Below are positions 1-8,676 of a stretch of DNA of 33,538 bases, piece by piece. The stretch is from a virus: IMG/VR virus record IMGVR_UViG_3300046328_000149, positions 1 through 33,538 of that record, one strand, 5' to 3'. Position 1 is the stretch's first letter; each line of letters opens with the position of its first letter. The position numbers and the translations under genes are program-made. The notes below the pieces were generated by a model. That model was not told the origin of the DNA, made no database searches, and worked only from the letters and a program-made list of their open reading frames with translations.

Positions 1-210
1 ATTAATGATATTAAAATATTTTTTATTGATTATGAAATTATTTATATAAATAGTACAATTCAATATAATCATATTGGTTTATATATTGCAAGATATTTAC
101 CATATTATTTTACTAGTTATGGTGGTGATGTGGGTAATGATGTTGATAGAAGTAGAATTATTATGGTAATAAAAAATTATTTACCAAATCATAAATATTA
201 TCATTATTAA
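1..210 (+). CDS. 3' end of an unidentified gene (partial)
   Basis: Reading frame 1 is open from the first base to a TAA at 208-210, giving 69 codons of an incoming gene whose start lies outside the window. The peptide is rich in Ile, Tyr and Asn and contains IYINSTIQYNHIGLYIARYL and a GGDVGNDVDRSR stretch. I do not recognise a family. It is followed after 4 nt by the ORF at 215, on the same strand, so the two are probably co-transcribed. Codon use (AT-rich third positions) matches the real genes around it. It could be the tail of another member of the small-ORF family described at 215, but the diagnostic N-terminal motif would be outside the window. Confidence 0.5.
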   Translation: MNDIKIFFIDYEIIYINSTIQYNHIGLYIARYLPYYFTSYGGDVGNDVDRSRIIMVIKNYLPNHKYYHY

Positions 211-214
211 AATA

Positions 215-397
215 ATGCAACAACAAATCCAATGTTCCATTTATGTTTTTGATATAATTAAAAATCATATCGAACCAAATACTATTTACGATTTAGTTAG
301 ATTTGAAAATAATAATACAAATACAATTATTGGATTTGAGATTTATGTTTTTGAAAAGGAACTATATAAATATAGTAGTTACAGAGTTTTTTTATAA
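215..397 (+). CDS. Small protein, C-x-Y-[IV]-x-D-I family
   Basis: A 60-residue ORF with an ATG start 4 nt after the preceding stop. Near the N-terminus it reads QCSIYVFDIIKNHI, which fits the motif C-x(1-2)-Y-[IV]-x-[DE]-I found in about a dozen small plus-strand ORFs in this window (14008, 14693, 20974, 21413, 21535, 21730, 29572, 30766, 33274 and others). The C-terminal half (IIGFEIYVFEKELYK) resembles the equivalent part of the partial ORF at 33274. It overlaps the convergent gene at 392-787 by 6 nt. No function is known or suggested by the sequence. It has no signal peptide or membrane segment. Assignment to the family rests on the motif only. Confidence 0.5.
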   Translation: MQQQIQCSIYVFDIIKNHIEPNTIYDLVRFENNNTNTIIGFEIYVFEKELYKYSSYRVFL

Positions 398-787
398 AAC
401 AACATTCAGTTTTACTATTCTAGTTTCATCAATATTTAAGGTTGGATTATGAATAGTTAATGTAATTTCATCACCATTAATTATTGCATTGGTTACTGTG
501 AGATTAACATCAGTTAATTGAATTTTAGATTTAAAATATTCTTTATGTGAATCTAAATTAATTGTAACAGTAATTTCTTTAACTAAGATTTTTTCAGATT
601 GCTTTCTACCCCTCTTAGGTAATCTACCAACCCAATTACCATTTCTTACTGTAGGTACATCAATTTCAATAATTTCTTCCGAAATTTGAATAGTATAATA
701 ACCTAAACCATCAGTAACAAAATAATTATTTGTATTTGATGTTAATAGGCCATTTGTAGCAATTGAGTATGGATCAACATTGTTCAT
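392..787 (-). CDS. Unknown protein at the 3' end of the tail-fibre operon
   Basis: 131 residues, last gene of the minus-strand appendage operon that begins at 7709. Its ATG lies only 3 nt from the stop of the upstream fibre gene (791-2008), so translational coupling is likely. The sequence is polar and beta-rich, with alternating Thr/Ile/Val strands (EITVTINLDSHKEYF, NAIINGDEITLTIHNP) and one basic patch (RLPKRGRKQSEK). There are no cysteines, signal peptide or membrane helices. I recognise no family. Position suggests a small virion appendage or fibre-tip/assembly protein, which is inference from context only. Confidence 0.55.
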   Translation of the reverse strand: MNNVDPYSIATNGLLTSNTNNYFVTDGLGYYTIQISEEIIEIDVPTVRNGNWVGRLPKRGRKQSEKILVKEITVTINLDSHKEYFKSKIQLTDVNLTVTNAIINGDEITLTIHNPTLNIDETRIVKLNVVL

Positions 788-790
788 TTT

Positions 791-2008
791 TTAAACTCTA
801 GTTACTGTTACGACATCAGCAACATTACCTAATGTTTGTGTTATATTACCAGCAGTTCTACTTGTTCTAGAAACAACCATTGGATTTGCAGCATCCAATC
901 CATGTATTTGGTGTATATCTTCAACCTTTTCTGGAATCAAGAAACCACGTCTATTCATTACGATATTAACACCGCTATTATCTTCTAATGTCCCTAAACC
1001 TCTTAATATAATTGTTCCATCAGTACAAGTTGAATCCAATCTAATATTTCCACTAATTAATTCAATATTTGCAAATGAATTAACAGTATCACAATTAATA
1101 ATATTTAAATCACCTGAATGATTTTTGATTTGAAGGCTTGTTGTATTTGATAAATTCATATTAATGATTGGAGATAATACAACAGAGTTTAATCTAGTCG
1201 AATATGAATCTGCAATTACTAAATTATCATCTATTTTAATAACACCCTTTAATTGTGAACTATTAATAGTGCCATTCATATTTAATGAATTAATAATTGT
1301 CGAATTTTTAATAATTATTTCACTATTAATAAAATCTGAATCAATAATAAAGTTATCAAATAATACATTATTAAATAATATATTATTATAATGTGTTAAT
1401 TGAATATTTGGATTTTGCCCAATAAAATTAATATTACTTATCGTTGTATTTGATATTCCAGAAAAACCAATATTTGTTAATACTTTTATTGTATTAAATC
1501 CATAATAATTGGCCAATGTTAACGCACCAGCAACATTATTTATTGGATTTGAAATTGTTCCGTTTGGATATATAGCACTTGAATATATTGATGATTCATC
1601 TAAAAATATTGAACCTAAGTATTCAATTTTTTCATTACTTTCAGTTGTAACACTTTTTATCTCAACGATATTGGATACGTTTTGTCTAATTACAATAGTA
1701 TAACCAGTAGTTGTTAAATATGGATTACCACCACCTTCTTGATATAAGTTACCAACAATGTCCAAGACGTGATTACCTTCATATGGTTTAAACTTCCATC
1801 CATTAATAATGAAATAGGTAACACCTAAACTATCTAATCCAACAGTCGGGTCACCACCCACAAATCTAAAAGCAGCTTCATATTGTGGATAATCAAATAC
1901 CCAATCTTTCCATCTAGAGTAAATTTCATCAACGGTTATATTAATATCACCAGTATCTGTTACTGTAATTGTTTTATTAACTCCATCGAATGAAACTACT
2001 GCTGCCAT
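791..2008 (-). CDS. Tail-fibre/virion appendage protein with beta-helix body
   Basis: 405 residues. The N-terminus has a module seen in many phage virion proteins: a short beta segment (TITVTDTGDINITVDEIYSR), then WKDW, an Ala/Phe-rich stretch, FVGGDP and YFIINGWKFKPYEGNH. A related pattern (LYSFLKEEW ... FEFVGG) occurs in the neighbouring 548-residue protein at 5480-7126. Residues about 150-330 are a run of short Asn/Ile/Ser-rich strands (NTTISNINFIG, NNVLFDNFIIDSDFINS) typical of a right-handed beta-helix. The C-terminus contains IHGLDAANPMVVS and repeated Thr/Val strands. It probably acts as a distal fibre or spike protein, with the N-terminal module attaching it to the virion. Exact position in the particle cannot be read from sequence. 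Confidence 0.65.
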   Translation of the reverse strand: MAAVVSFDGVNKTITVTDTGDINITVDEIYSRWKDWVFDYPQYEAAFRFVGGDPTVGLDSLGVTYFIINGWKFKPYEGNHVLDIVGNLYQEGGGNPYLTTTGYTIVIRQNVSNIVEIKSVTTESNEKIEYLGSIFLDESSIYSSAIYPNGTISNPINNVAGALTLANYYGFNTIKVLTNIGFSGISNTTISNINFIGQNPNIQLTHYNNILFNNVLFDNFIIDSDFINSEIIIKNSTIINSLNMNGTINSSQLKGVIKIDDNLVIADSYSTRLNSVVLSPIINMNLSNTTSLQIKNHSGDLNIINCDTVNSFANIELISGNIRLDSTCTDGTIILRGLGTLEDNSGVNIVMNRRGFLIPEKVEDIHQIHGLDAANPMVVSRTSRTAGNITQTLGNVADVVTVTRV

Positions 2009-2031
2009 TTATATATGTTTAATCAACAAAG

Positions 2032-5000
2032 TTATGGATTTAAATACTGTCTGTCAACTATTTGTTGGATTGGTATTGTGGCATCACTTGTTGCATTGTA
2101 ATTTTTTAATCTTAGATTTTGATAAGCTAATGATAATATACTAATATCAATTAAGCTACCACTAGCGACTTCAAAACTAAATTCACCACTAGTAATTGTT
2201 TCTTGACCAGCTAATTCAGTTGTTGTTGATGCACTAAATACCCTAACCTCTGTTGGATTAACCAATCCAGTAAGTGTTATTGTTAATTGTGGATCTAATT
2301 GATATTGATATGCTCTAGATGTATTATCACTATATGTTGGAATATATAATGCGGATATTGCATTAGTATTTCCAGATATTGTGGTAATTCTAATTTTCAT
2401 TTTAGCACCAGACGCACCAATATTGGATTCGAATGGTAAACGATTAAATCTTAATAATCCAGATACCACACCAATATTTGGTTTATTAACAACAAATGTT
2501 GTTGTATTTGTAATTCCAGTAACATATGCATTTGGTGCAATGTTTGATCCAAATACATAATCACCAACTGTAATACCTGATGTTGACCGAACTATTACGT
2601 TTGTTGAACCATTTGATCCAGTATTAGCACTTACATTATAATATAAATTATAAAAAGAGCTAAAACCATTACCATCATTTCTATCTAATGCATATAATAC
2701 ATGATGATTATTTAATAAACCACCAATAATAAATGGTTCAGCAATCGGAAATGATTTATGTCCAAGTATATATTCTGGTGATGTAAATGTAATTTGTTGA
2801 CTAACGGTGGGCATAAATAACGAACCAGCCGATGTAAATGCTGGTGTACCATTATCAATTGTATATTGATCAACTGTTTCAGTTGTTGATTCATTCATAA
2901 CAAGACCAATTCTACCATTATGTGGTATAAATGATAATGTACCACTAGTAGCACCAGCATTTAAACAAGTAAATGTAAATGTTTCACCACTTAATACTGT
3001 TAATGTTTTATTACCTAATATAATTGTAGATTCAGATGATGATGTTATTACATTTATTAAATCACCAGTAACCAAACCATGTTTGGGTGATGTAATAGTT
3101 GCGGTTGTTGTAACTCTTGACCAAGTAACAGTTGTTGCTGATAGTGTTGGTGGCGCAATATAATAATCAAGCCAGTGTGTACCATAAACAGATGTTTGTG
3201 CAGCTAATGAATATCTACCACCAATACCATTTTGTGATCCATTTAATTGTGGTGTTAATGGTACGTTAATATTATAATCACCAAAGACATTTTTAAGTTC
3301 GATATTTTTACTAGAGTTATCTGCTGTATATATGTTTGTTCTTGTATGTGGTGTATAACATCTTTTAAGTTCAACAGTATTAGCTGCTGCACCAGCAGCT
3401 AATGCAAACAATAATGCTGACATTGTTGGATAATATGATAAACTACCATTAATTGCACCACCATTTGTCACTGCAAATGTAAATATATTATTTGTTGGTG
3501 CAGATGCAATAGTTTTAGCACCAACTGCAATCGCTGATACGTCAGTGGTGTTGGTTACATATATAATATCGTTAACTTTTAAATTGTGTGATGTTGCTGA
3601 TATTGTTCCAACAGTTGTAACTCTTGACCACGCAACATTATCAATTCTTGGCGCACCTAAATCCAAAGGTTGACTATATGTTCCTAAATTTCTTAATTTA
3701 ATATTTGTACAACCAGCAGCACCTATGTTTAATATACCACTATATGGTTGTGTTAATGTTAATCCACTAAATGAAATACCATCCATTTTAATATCAACAC
3801 AACTACTCGCTAAATCAAATATGTACATTGGATTGGCTGTTGCAGTTGTTGTTGCTGGATGATCATAATAAATTGTATTATTAAAATCAACATTTGTACA
3901 TGTTGTCATAAAAGCACGACCATCACCCAATACTGTATTATTAAAAACTGTATTATTAACCCTTGTTAATGTCATAGCACCAGTTGTAGCATTACCTCTA
4001 GCGACCATTCCTAAAAATTCTGTATTATTAAATGTAAAACCATCCAAATCAGAAAATGTACCAATATATCTACCAGATCCAGCTAATGTTGCTGATGTAA
4101 ATCTACTATTAGAAATTGTTCCACCAGCAAAACATGTTGCCATTGATAGTCCAAATTGTGCGTTTGCAGCTTCTTGTCCAACACCAATATTATTCCAAGT
4201 TAATGGTGCTGCAATTTCTGATACTAATAATTGTGTTGCAATACTAGTATTTGAAATATTAACAGAATATGGCTGTGCAAATGATGGATACCAGTTTAAT
4301 GCAGCTTTATCTATTTCAATTACACCACCACCAGTAGTTAAAAAATCATATCTAGTCGCTAATGTAACACTAGGTAATACATTTATATTTTTAAATCCAA
4401 TAACACAATTTTGTGTTATAATATTTGGTATTCTAATTCTTAAACCTGTTGGTGGTATATAACCACCAGTACTGTTCGTACCATCGTGTCCAAATCTTAA
4501 ATGGCCACCATTGGCAGTTATCCAACAAAATTTACCACGAAGTCTATCTGTCGCAATATTTGCGACAAGTGCTGTTAATGTACCAGCACATGGATAAAAT
4601 TCATAACTACCTGATGCAACATCTGTTTCAACCCAAACACCTGGTAAATACATTAAACTACCACTTGTTGGTAATTGATATATTGTTGCTCTAGTTCCAT
4701 TTGTTGTACCGACACTAAACCATTCACCACGCATTCTAAACGTATTTAAACGGTTTACTGTTGCAACACCAAATTCATTACCGACAATTTCAATCCAACC
4801 AGCAGTATCACCACTTATGGCACTAGCTGTAATATTGGATAATGCACCAATCGTAAAAGGTACACCATTCCATTCTTTAATTTTTATTAATCCACTTGCT
4901 GGTATTGTTGCACCACTTACTGTAGCACCTGATGCAATATTACTCCATACACCAATCAATTTACCAGTTGCTAAATTATTTGTTCCACCAGATATAATAG

Positions 5001-5469
5001 TATTTAATGCTGGTAATGTACCACTTCCAGCGTTATAAGGTATTAATCTAACATTTCTCGCATCAATTTCAACACTACCACCCAATGTTGCAGATAGTGT
5101 TATATTATTATATGTTGAACCAACATCTTGATTTAATCCATATCTACTATCTTGATCAATTGTTAATGTACCACCATTTATATTATAATTATCGGTTGCA
5201 GTAAATGTAATTGTACCAGATACTGCACCAGCATTTAAACATGTAAATGTGAATCCAGTTACGTTTAATAGTGTAACTGTTTTAGCACTTAGTGTTATAG
5301 CAGTTACATCTGATGTTGCAGTTACAAATATAACATCACTGGTTATCATACCATGATTAACCAATGTTACTGTTGCTGTTGTAGTTGATCTAGTCCATGC
5401 TGCTGTTTTTGTACCTAATTTGGTAATACTATCAATATTAACTGGACTAGTAATTGTAAATGTTGACAT
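2032..5469 (-). CDS. Large tail-fibre/adhesin-like protein with three repeated FCCH-like domains
   Basis: 1145 residues, the largest gene in the window, in the minus-strand appendage operon. Three copies of a ~70-residue domain are visible at about residues 25-92, 608-678 and 778-846. Each begins W-[ST]-R-x-T-T, has a H-[GN]-[LM] turn and a GD/ND strand, and ends with FTFTCLNAGA-SGT or a degenerate form of it. This pattern resembles the FCCH-like repeats found in phage fibre proteins. The intervening regions are Ser/Thr/Asn/Gly-rich beta-helix-like sequence (SNITASAISGDTAGWIEIVG). The C-terminus (about 870-1145) has different composition, including TLTGLVNPTEVRVFSAS, and may be the host-binding or trimerisation end. 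The low-complexity beta composition and operon context support a fibre; receptor and sub-location are unknown. Confidence 0.7.
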   Translation of the reverse strand: MSTFTITSPVNIDSITKLGTKTAAWTRSTTTATVTLVNHGMITSDVIFVTATSDVTAITLSAKTVTLLNVTGFTFTCLNAGAVSGTITFTATDNYNINGGTLTIDQDSRYGLNQDVGSTYNNITLSATLGGSVEIDARNVRLIPYNAGSGTLPALNTIISGGTNNLATGKLIGVWSNIASGATVSGATIPASGLIKIKEWNGVPFTIGALSNITASAISGDTAGWIEIVGNEFGVATVNRLNTFRMRGEWFSVGTTNGTRATIYQLPTSGSLMYLPGVWVETDVASGSYEFYPCAGTLTALVANIATDRLRGKFCWITANGGHLRFGHDGTNSTGGYIPPTGLRIRIPNIITQNCVIGFKNINVLPSVTLATRYDFLTTGGGVIEIDKAALNWYPSFAQPYSVNISNTSIATQLLVSEIAAPLTWNNIGVGQEAANAQFGLSMATCFAGGTISNSRFTSATLAGSGRYIGTFSDLDGFTFNNTEFLGMVARGNATTGAMTLTRVNNTVFNNTVLGDGRAFMTTCTNVDFNNTIYYDHPATTTATANPMYIFDLASSCVDIKMDGISFSGLTLTQPYSGILNIGAAGCTNIKLRNLGTYSQPLDLGAPRIDNVAWSRVTTVGTISATSHNLKVNDIIYVTNTTDVSAIAVGAKTIASAPTNNIFTFAVTNGGAINGSLSYYPTMSALLFALAAGAAANTVELKRCYTPHTRTNIYTADNSSKNIELKNVFGDYNINVPLTPQLNGSQNGIGGRYSLAAQTSVYGTHWLDYYIAPPTLSATTVTWSRVTTTATITSPKHGLVTGDLINVITSSSESTIILGNKTLTVLSGETFTFTCLNAGATSGTLSFIPHNGRIGLVMNESTTETVDQYTIDNGTPAFTSAGSLFMPTVSQQITFTSPEYILGHKSFPIAEPFIIGGLLNNHHVLYALDRNDGNGFSSFYNLYYNVSANTGSNGSTNVIVRSTSGITVGDYVFGSNIAPNAYVTGITNTTTFVVNKPNIGVVSGLLRFNRLPFESNIGASGAKMKIRITTISGNTNAISALYIPTYSDNTSRAYQYQLDPQLTITLTGLVNPTEVRVFSASTTTELAGQETITSGEFSFEVASGSLIDISILSLAYQNLRLKNYNATSDATIPIQQIVDRQYLNP

Positions 5470-5479
5470 TAATTATTTT

Positions 5480-7126
5480 TTATACGTTTTGATAATTTCT
5501 TTCCAAAGCTGCAACCAATGATATACTATTTGTTGTACTTCTACCAATTGTACCAGTTGCTTTTACATATTGGCCAGTACTTAATCCAATACCCACAACT
5601 GTAATTGCTGCATCAGTAGCTGGTGTTCTACCACCTTGAACGTTACCATCATAGTTAAATGTATGTTCAATTGTTGCTTGACCTGAAATATTACCAGTAA
5701 TATCTGCACCAGCGTTATCATCAACTAATAATGCACCAGCTTCGTTAAAATCATTACCAGCACCAGGTAATGTGGTAAAATAAACCCAATATTTTGCACT
5801 CGCATCGGAAACTAAGTTTGATCCAAAATTCAATGTTAAAACGGCAACAAATGGATATGTACGAGTAATACCACTATTATCATAAAATTGAATTCTGTTT
5901 GTATCAGAAGATTGGAAACCTTCAATTATAACACCAGAACCACCACCATTTGGATTGGTTGGAATACTTGAACCACAAACCAATGTATCACCAACGAAAT
6001 TAAGTAATTCGTCAGCAGTTTTACCAATAACGGATTGGTCAGTTGCATCAATATCGGCATTTAATCTTAATTGATATTGAACTTTTTCATATATTTGTTC
6101 AGCAGTTGCAATAACACCAGTTGCTCTTTGTAGAGTAAATGATTGATTTGTATTTGCACTTATAAATGCAGTTGTAATAGTGATAATATTTGATGTTGGT
6201 GTACCACTTATGGTATATATACCAGCGTTTGCACCTTCATGTATTGTTAATGTACCACCAGTATATAATAAACCAGTAATTCCAGCTTCTGCTGTTGTTA
6301 ATGTTCTACCATTTATTGATGCTGAACCATCAACACCAGAGTGTGTTCCAACGTCAATAACAATTCCAAAATTTCTATCGGTTGATGAATCAACATCACG
6401 AGTATATGCTTGGTCAAAATATTTAATATTAATTTGATTATATGGTGTTGAACCAGTTATTGTTGCATCAGTTTCATCAATTTTTAGATCGGTTGATGTA
6501 TTTAACGCAAATGCAAATACCTTTGGTGCTAATAAATCAGTTGCACCAATTGCATCAATTGATGATTGTGAATATACTTGACCTTGTTCACGCAAGAATA
6601 TTTGGAATGTTGTTGATCTATCATAACCATCACCATAAGCACCATCACCATTTGGATCTGATATAATTTGTACAACTTCATTAACAGGGCCTAAATAAAC
6701 AAAATCATCAGCACCATTTCCTTGATTAAAATAAACTTGGTCATTTGTTTCAACTGTACCGATAGTTTTAATACCAGTAAAGTGTGATGTTAAATTTCCC
6801 GATGTATTTCTAACAAGGAATCCACCATCTCTAACTAATTGAATGGCTGCACTATTAAGTAGTGACCATCCACCAACGAATTCAAAAAATTCATCAGTAA
6901 TTGGATTCATTGGAAAATCAAACGCAGCCAAATTTTTAGTTTGGGGGTCAACTCTCCATTCTTCTTTTAAAAATGAATATAATGATTTAATGGTTAAACC
7001 ATCTGATGATAAGTTTCCAATTTCTGTTAATTTAACCGTTTTGGCTGTAGTATCAATAAAAACTTCCGTTGTATTATTATCAACGCTATTATCATTTAAT
7101 AAATCGGGATCTGTAATTTTTGCCAT
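5480..7126 (-). CDS. Virion appendage/tail-fibre structural protein
   Basis: 548 residues, second gene of the minus-strand appendage operon, 4 nt downstream of the 7131-7709 gene. The N-terminal ~120 residues carry a pattern I know from T4-like marine phage virion proteins: EVFIDTTAKTVKLTEIGNLS, GLTIKSLYSFLKEEW, then FEFVGGWSLLN and RDGGFLVRN. The rest is beta-rich, Asp/Gly/Thr-rich sequence without cysteines, with a Gly/Ser-rich patch (NPNGGGSGVIIEG) near residue 400. The related N-terminal pattern in the 791-2008 protein suggests a shared attachment domain. Role in the tail fibre or baseplate periphery is inferred. Start codon is ATG preceded by an A/T leader without Shine-Dalgarno sequence. 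Confidence 0.65.
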   Translation of the reverse strand: MAKITDPDLLNDNSVDNNTTEVFIDTTAKTVKLTEIGNLSSDGLTIKSLYSFLKEEWRVDPQTKNLAAFDFPMNPITDEFFEFVGGWSLLNSAAIQLVRDGGFLVRNTSGNLTSHFTGIKTIGTVETNDQVYFNQGNGADDFVYLGPVNEVVQIISDPNGDGAYGDGYDRSTTFQIFLREQGQVYSQSSIDAIGATDLLAPKVFAFALNTSTDLKIDETDATITGSTPYNQINIKYFDQAYTRDVDSSTDRNFGIVIDVGTHSGVDGSASINGRTLTTAEAGITGLLYTGGTLTIHEGANAGIYTISGTPTSNIITITTAFISANTNQSFTLQRATGVIATAEQIYEKVQYQLRLNADIDATDQSVIGKTADELLNFVGDTLVCGSSIPTNPNGGGSGVIIEGFQSSDTNRIQFYDNSGITRTYPFVAVLTLNFGSNLVSDASAKYWVYFTTLPGAGNDFNEAGALLVDDNAGADITGNISGQATIEHTFNYDGNVQGGRTPATDAAITVVGIGLSTGQYVKATGTIGRSTTNSISLVAALERNYQNV

Positions 7127-7130
7127 TTAT

Positions 7131-7709
7131 TTAAAAATTGTGTTTTGCTATTAAAATATTTTTTATTTTTTTCATTTCAGTCTCAGATAATAATTTTTTC
7201 TCCTTAATTATATCACTATAATATTCGAATATTTGATTAAATTTCTTACCGTCCTTTATATTTTTTGTAATTATTTGTCTTTCTAAAATTTCAATTTGCT
7301 TATTTACTTTATCAGTATTTTCAAATATTAAATCATCAGATAAATCATCATCTTCAACTATAACACTAACCTTTTTGGTAGTGTTAACAAAACTATCATT
7401 ATCAACCATTTCGGTAATTTTAACAGTTTTTTGCTGTTCAACAACAAATTTACTTTCCCACGCAGTAAAAAATTGTTTATCAGCAATTACCTCTAATTTT
7501 AATTTACCCTTGGTGTTTTCTGGTAATAAATCCTTCAATTTATCAATCTCCACTTCACATAAACCATTGCTATCAATTTTACCATAATATAATAGATTAA
7601 CACTATTAGTTTCTAACACTAATCTAGCCTCACACTCTTTTAATGAAGCACCAGTTATATCAATATTGCAAGTAAATTTTTTGGATTTGTCAGAATATAA
7701 TTTGTACAT
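7131..7709 (-). CDS. Conserved phage protein heading the appendage operon, function unknown
   Basis: 192 residues, the promoter-proximal gene of the minus-strand operon running to 392. The N-terminal ~90 residues look like a beta-sandwich (KKFTCNIDITGASLKECEAR, VNLLYYGKIDSNGLCEVEID, GKLKLEVIADKQFFTAWESK). The C-terminal third is charged and helical (KQIEILERQIITKNIKDGKK) and may be a coiled-coil or hinge. I recall similar proteins next to virion genes in T4-like marine phages, but cannot name a characterised homologue. A late-promoter candidate lies 14 nt upstream of the ATG (7724-7737). It could be a capsid decoration, fibre-attachment or scaffold protein; sequence alone does not decide. Confidence 0.6.
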   Translation of the reverse strand: MYKLYSDKSKKFTCNIDITGASLKECEARLVLETNSVNLLYYGKIDSNGLCEVEIDKLKDLLPENTKGKLKLEVIADKQFFTAWESKFVVEQQKTVKITEMVDNDSFVNTTKKVSVIVEDDDLSDDLIFENTDKVNKQIEILERQIITKNIKDGKKFNQIFEYYSDIIKEKKLLSETEMKKIKNILIAKHNF

Positions 7710-7723
7710 AATTCAACTATTAT

Positions 7724-7737
7724 TATACATAAATAGT
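7724..7737 (-). promoter_or_regulatory. Candidate late promoter upstream of the fibre operon
   Basis: Read on the minus strand the site is ACTATTTATGTATA and ends 14 nt before the ATG at 7709. Near-identical sites precede the first genes of other virion operons in the window. None occurs directly before the downstream genes of this operon, as expected for a unit promoter. Confidence 0.5.
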
Positions 7738-7765
7738 GATTAAAACATATTATGATATGCCATTT

Positions 7766-7797
7766 ATTTAATTTAAATAGAACATTTTAAATTAAAT
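7766..7797. repeat. Perfect 12-bp AT-only inverted repeat in the divergent intergenic region
   Basis: ATTTAATTTAAA (7766-7777) and TTTAAATTAAAT (7786-7797) are exact reverse complements separated by 8 nt. The site lies in the 190-nt gap between the minus-strand fibre operon and the plus-strand PhoH operon. It contains no G or C in the arms, so it is more plausibly a protein-binding or melting site than a terminator. Chance inverted repeats are common in AT-rich DNA. Confidence 0.35.
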
Positions 7798-7899
7798 TAA
7801 AAATAAATGAATATTTTTTATACTTAACCCCCTTAAATTTCGTAATATATAGTAGAGGGTGTTACTTTTAAAATTATAAAATTTCTTTAAAATATATAA

Positions 7900-8676
7900 A
7901 TGGCTGTTAAACAACTTAGGACTAGTAAACAAAAAAAAGAAGAGTATTTTGAAATATCAAAGGATGCAACAATTGCAAATGATAAAGATAGAATCAAGAA
8001 AATTCTTGGTAGGGAGTTAAAATTAAAAGCGAAGAATGATTCTCAAATTGATTTAATAAGATTAATCAAATCCAATGAGATTAGTTTTGTTTCTGGGAAA
8101 CCTGGATGTGGTAAAACATTTGTTGCACTGGCTGAAGCATTAGACTTACTTATATCATCTGGAAATAAGTATACAAAAATTTATTTAGTTAAATCCATTA
8201 TCATGTTGAAAAATGAAGAGATGGGTTTTTTACCTGGGGATATGAAAGAAAAGTTATATCCACATATGATGAGTTTTTTTATAACACTCGATAAATTGAT
8301 TGGTGAAAATAGAACAACCGATCTAATCGAATCCAATATAATCAAAATGCAGCCTCTTGCATATATTCGTGGAGCAACATTGGATAACTGTATTATTATA
8401 TTGGACGAAACACAAAATGTTACACTTGACAATTTAAGAACATTACTTACCAGAATTGGTGAAGATTCTAAGATTGTTTGTTTAGGTGATGAAAATCAGA
8501 TTGATTTAAAACAAAAGGGTGATAGTTCACTTCAAGTGGCTATGAAACTATTTTCAAATAATCCAAAATTTGGAACATTAAAAATGGATGATGGTGTTAA
8601 CGTTAGAAATCCAATTATTGATGATATTGAAACTATTTTCCAAAATTATACTAAAACATTAAAAGAACCAAAATAA
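7900..8676 (+). CDS. phoH: PhoH-like ATPase
   Basis: 258 residues. P-loop NTPase of the PhoH family (related to the N-terminal part of superfamily 1 helicases). Visible motifs are Walker A SGKPGCGKT (65-73), Walker B CIIILDETQN (164-173) and the downstream GDENQIDL motif (196-203). Length fits the core PhoH domain. PhoH is one of the commonest phage auxiliary genes; ATP binding is well supported, while its cellular role (RNA metabolism, phosphate stress) is unsettled. It is the first gene of the plus-strand operon to 14015, and its stop abuts the next ATG at 8676. The leader is A/T-only, without Shine-Dalgarno sequence and without the late-promoter motif, so early or middle expression is likely. 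Confidence 0.92.
   Translation: MAVKQLRTSKQKKEEYFEISKDATIANDKDRIKKILGRELKLKAKNDSQIDLIRLIKSNEISFVSGKPGCGKTFVALAEALDLLISSGNKYTKIYLVKSIIMLKNEEMGFLPGDMKEKLYPHMMSFFITLDKLIGENRTTDLIESNIIKMQPLAYIRGATLDNCIIILDETQNVTLDNLRTLLTRIGEDSKIVCLGDENQIDLKQKGDSSLQVAMKLFSNNPKFGTLKMDDGVNVRNPIIDDIETIFQNYTKTLKEPK

Noticed and set aside
4817-5038. Plus-strand ORF of 73 codons inside the giant fibre gene
   Set aside because: It is antisense to a continuous 1145-codon gene, with composition explained by the repetitive Asn/Thr/Ala codons of that gene. The same applies to other antisense ORFs at 1164-1703, 4449-4694, 6180-7154, 7375-7587, 24999-25358 and 26235-26447.
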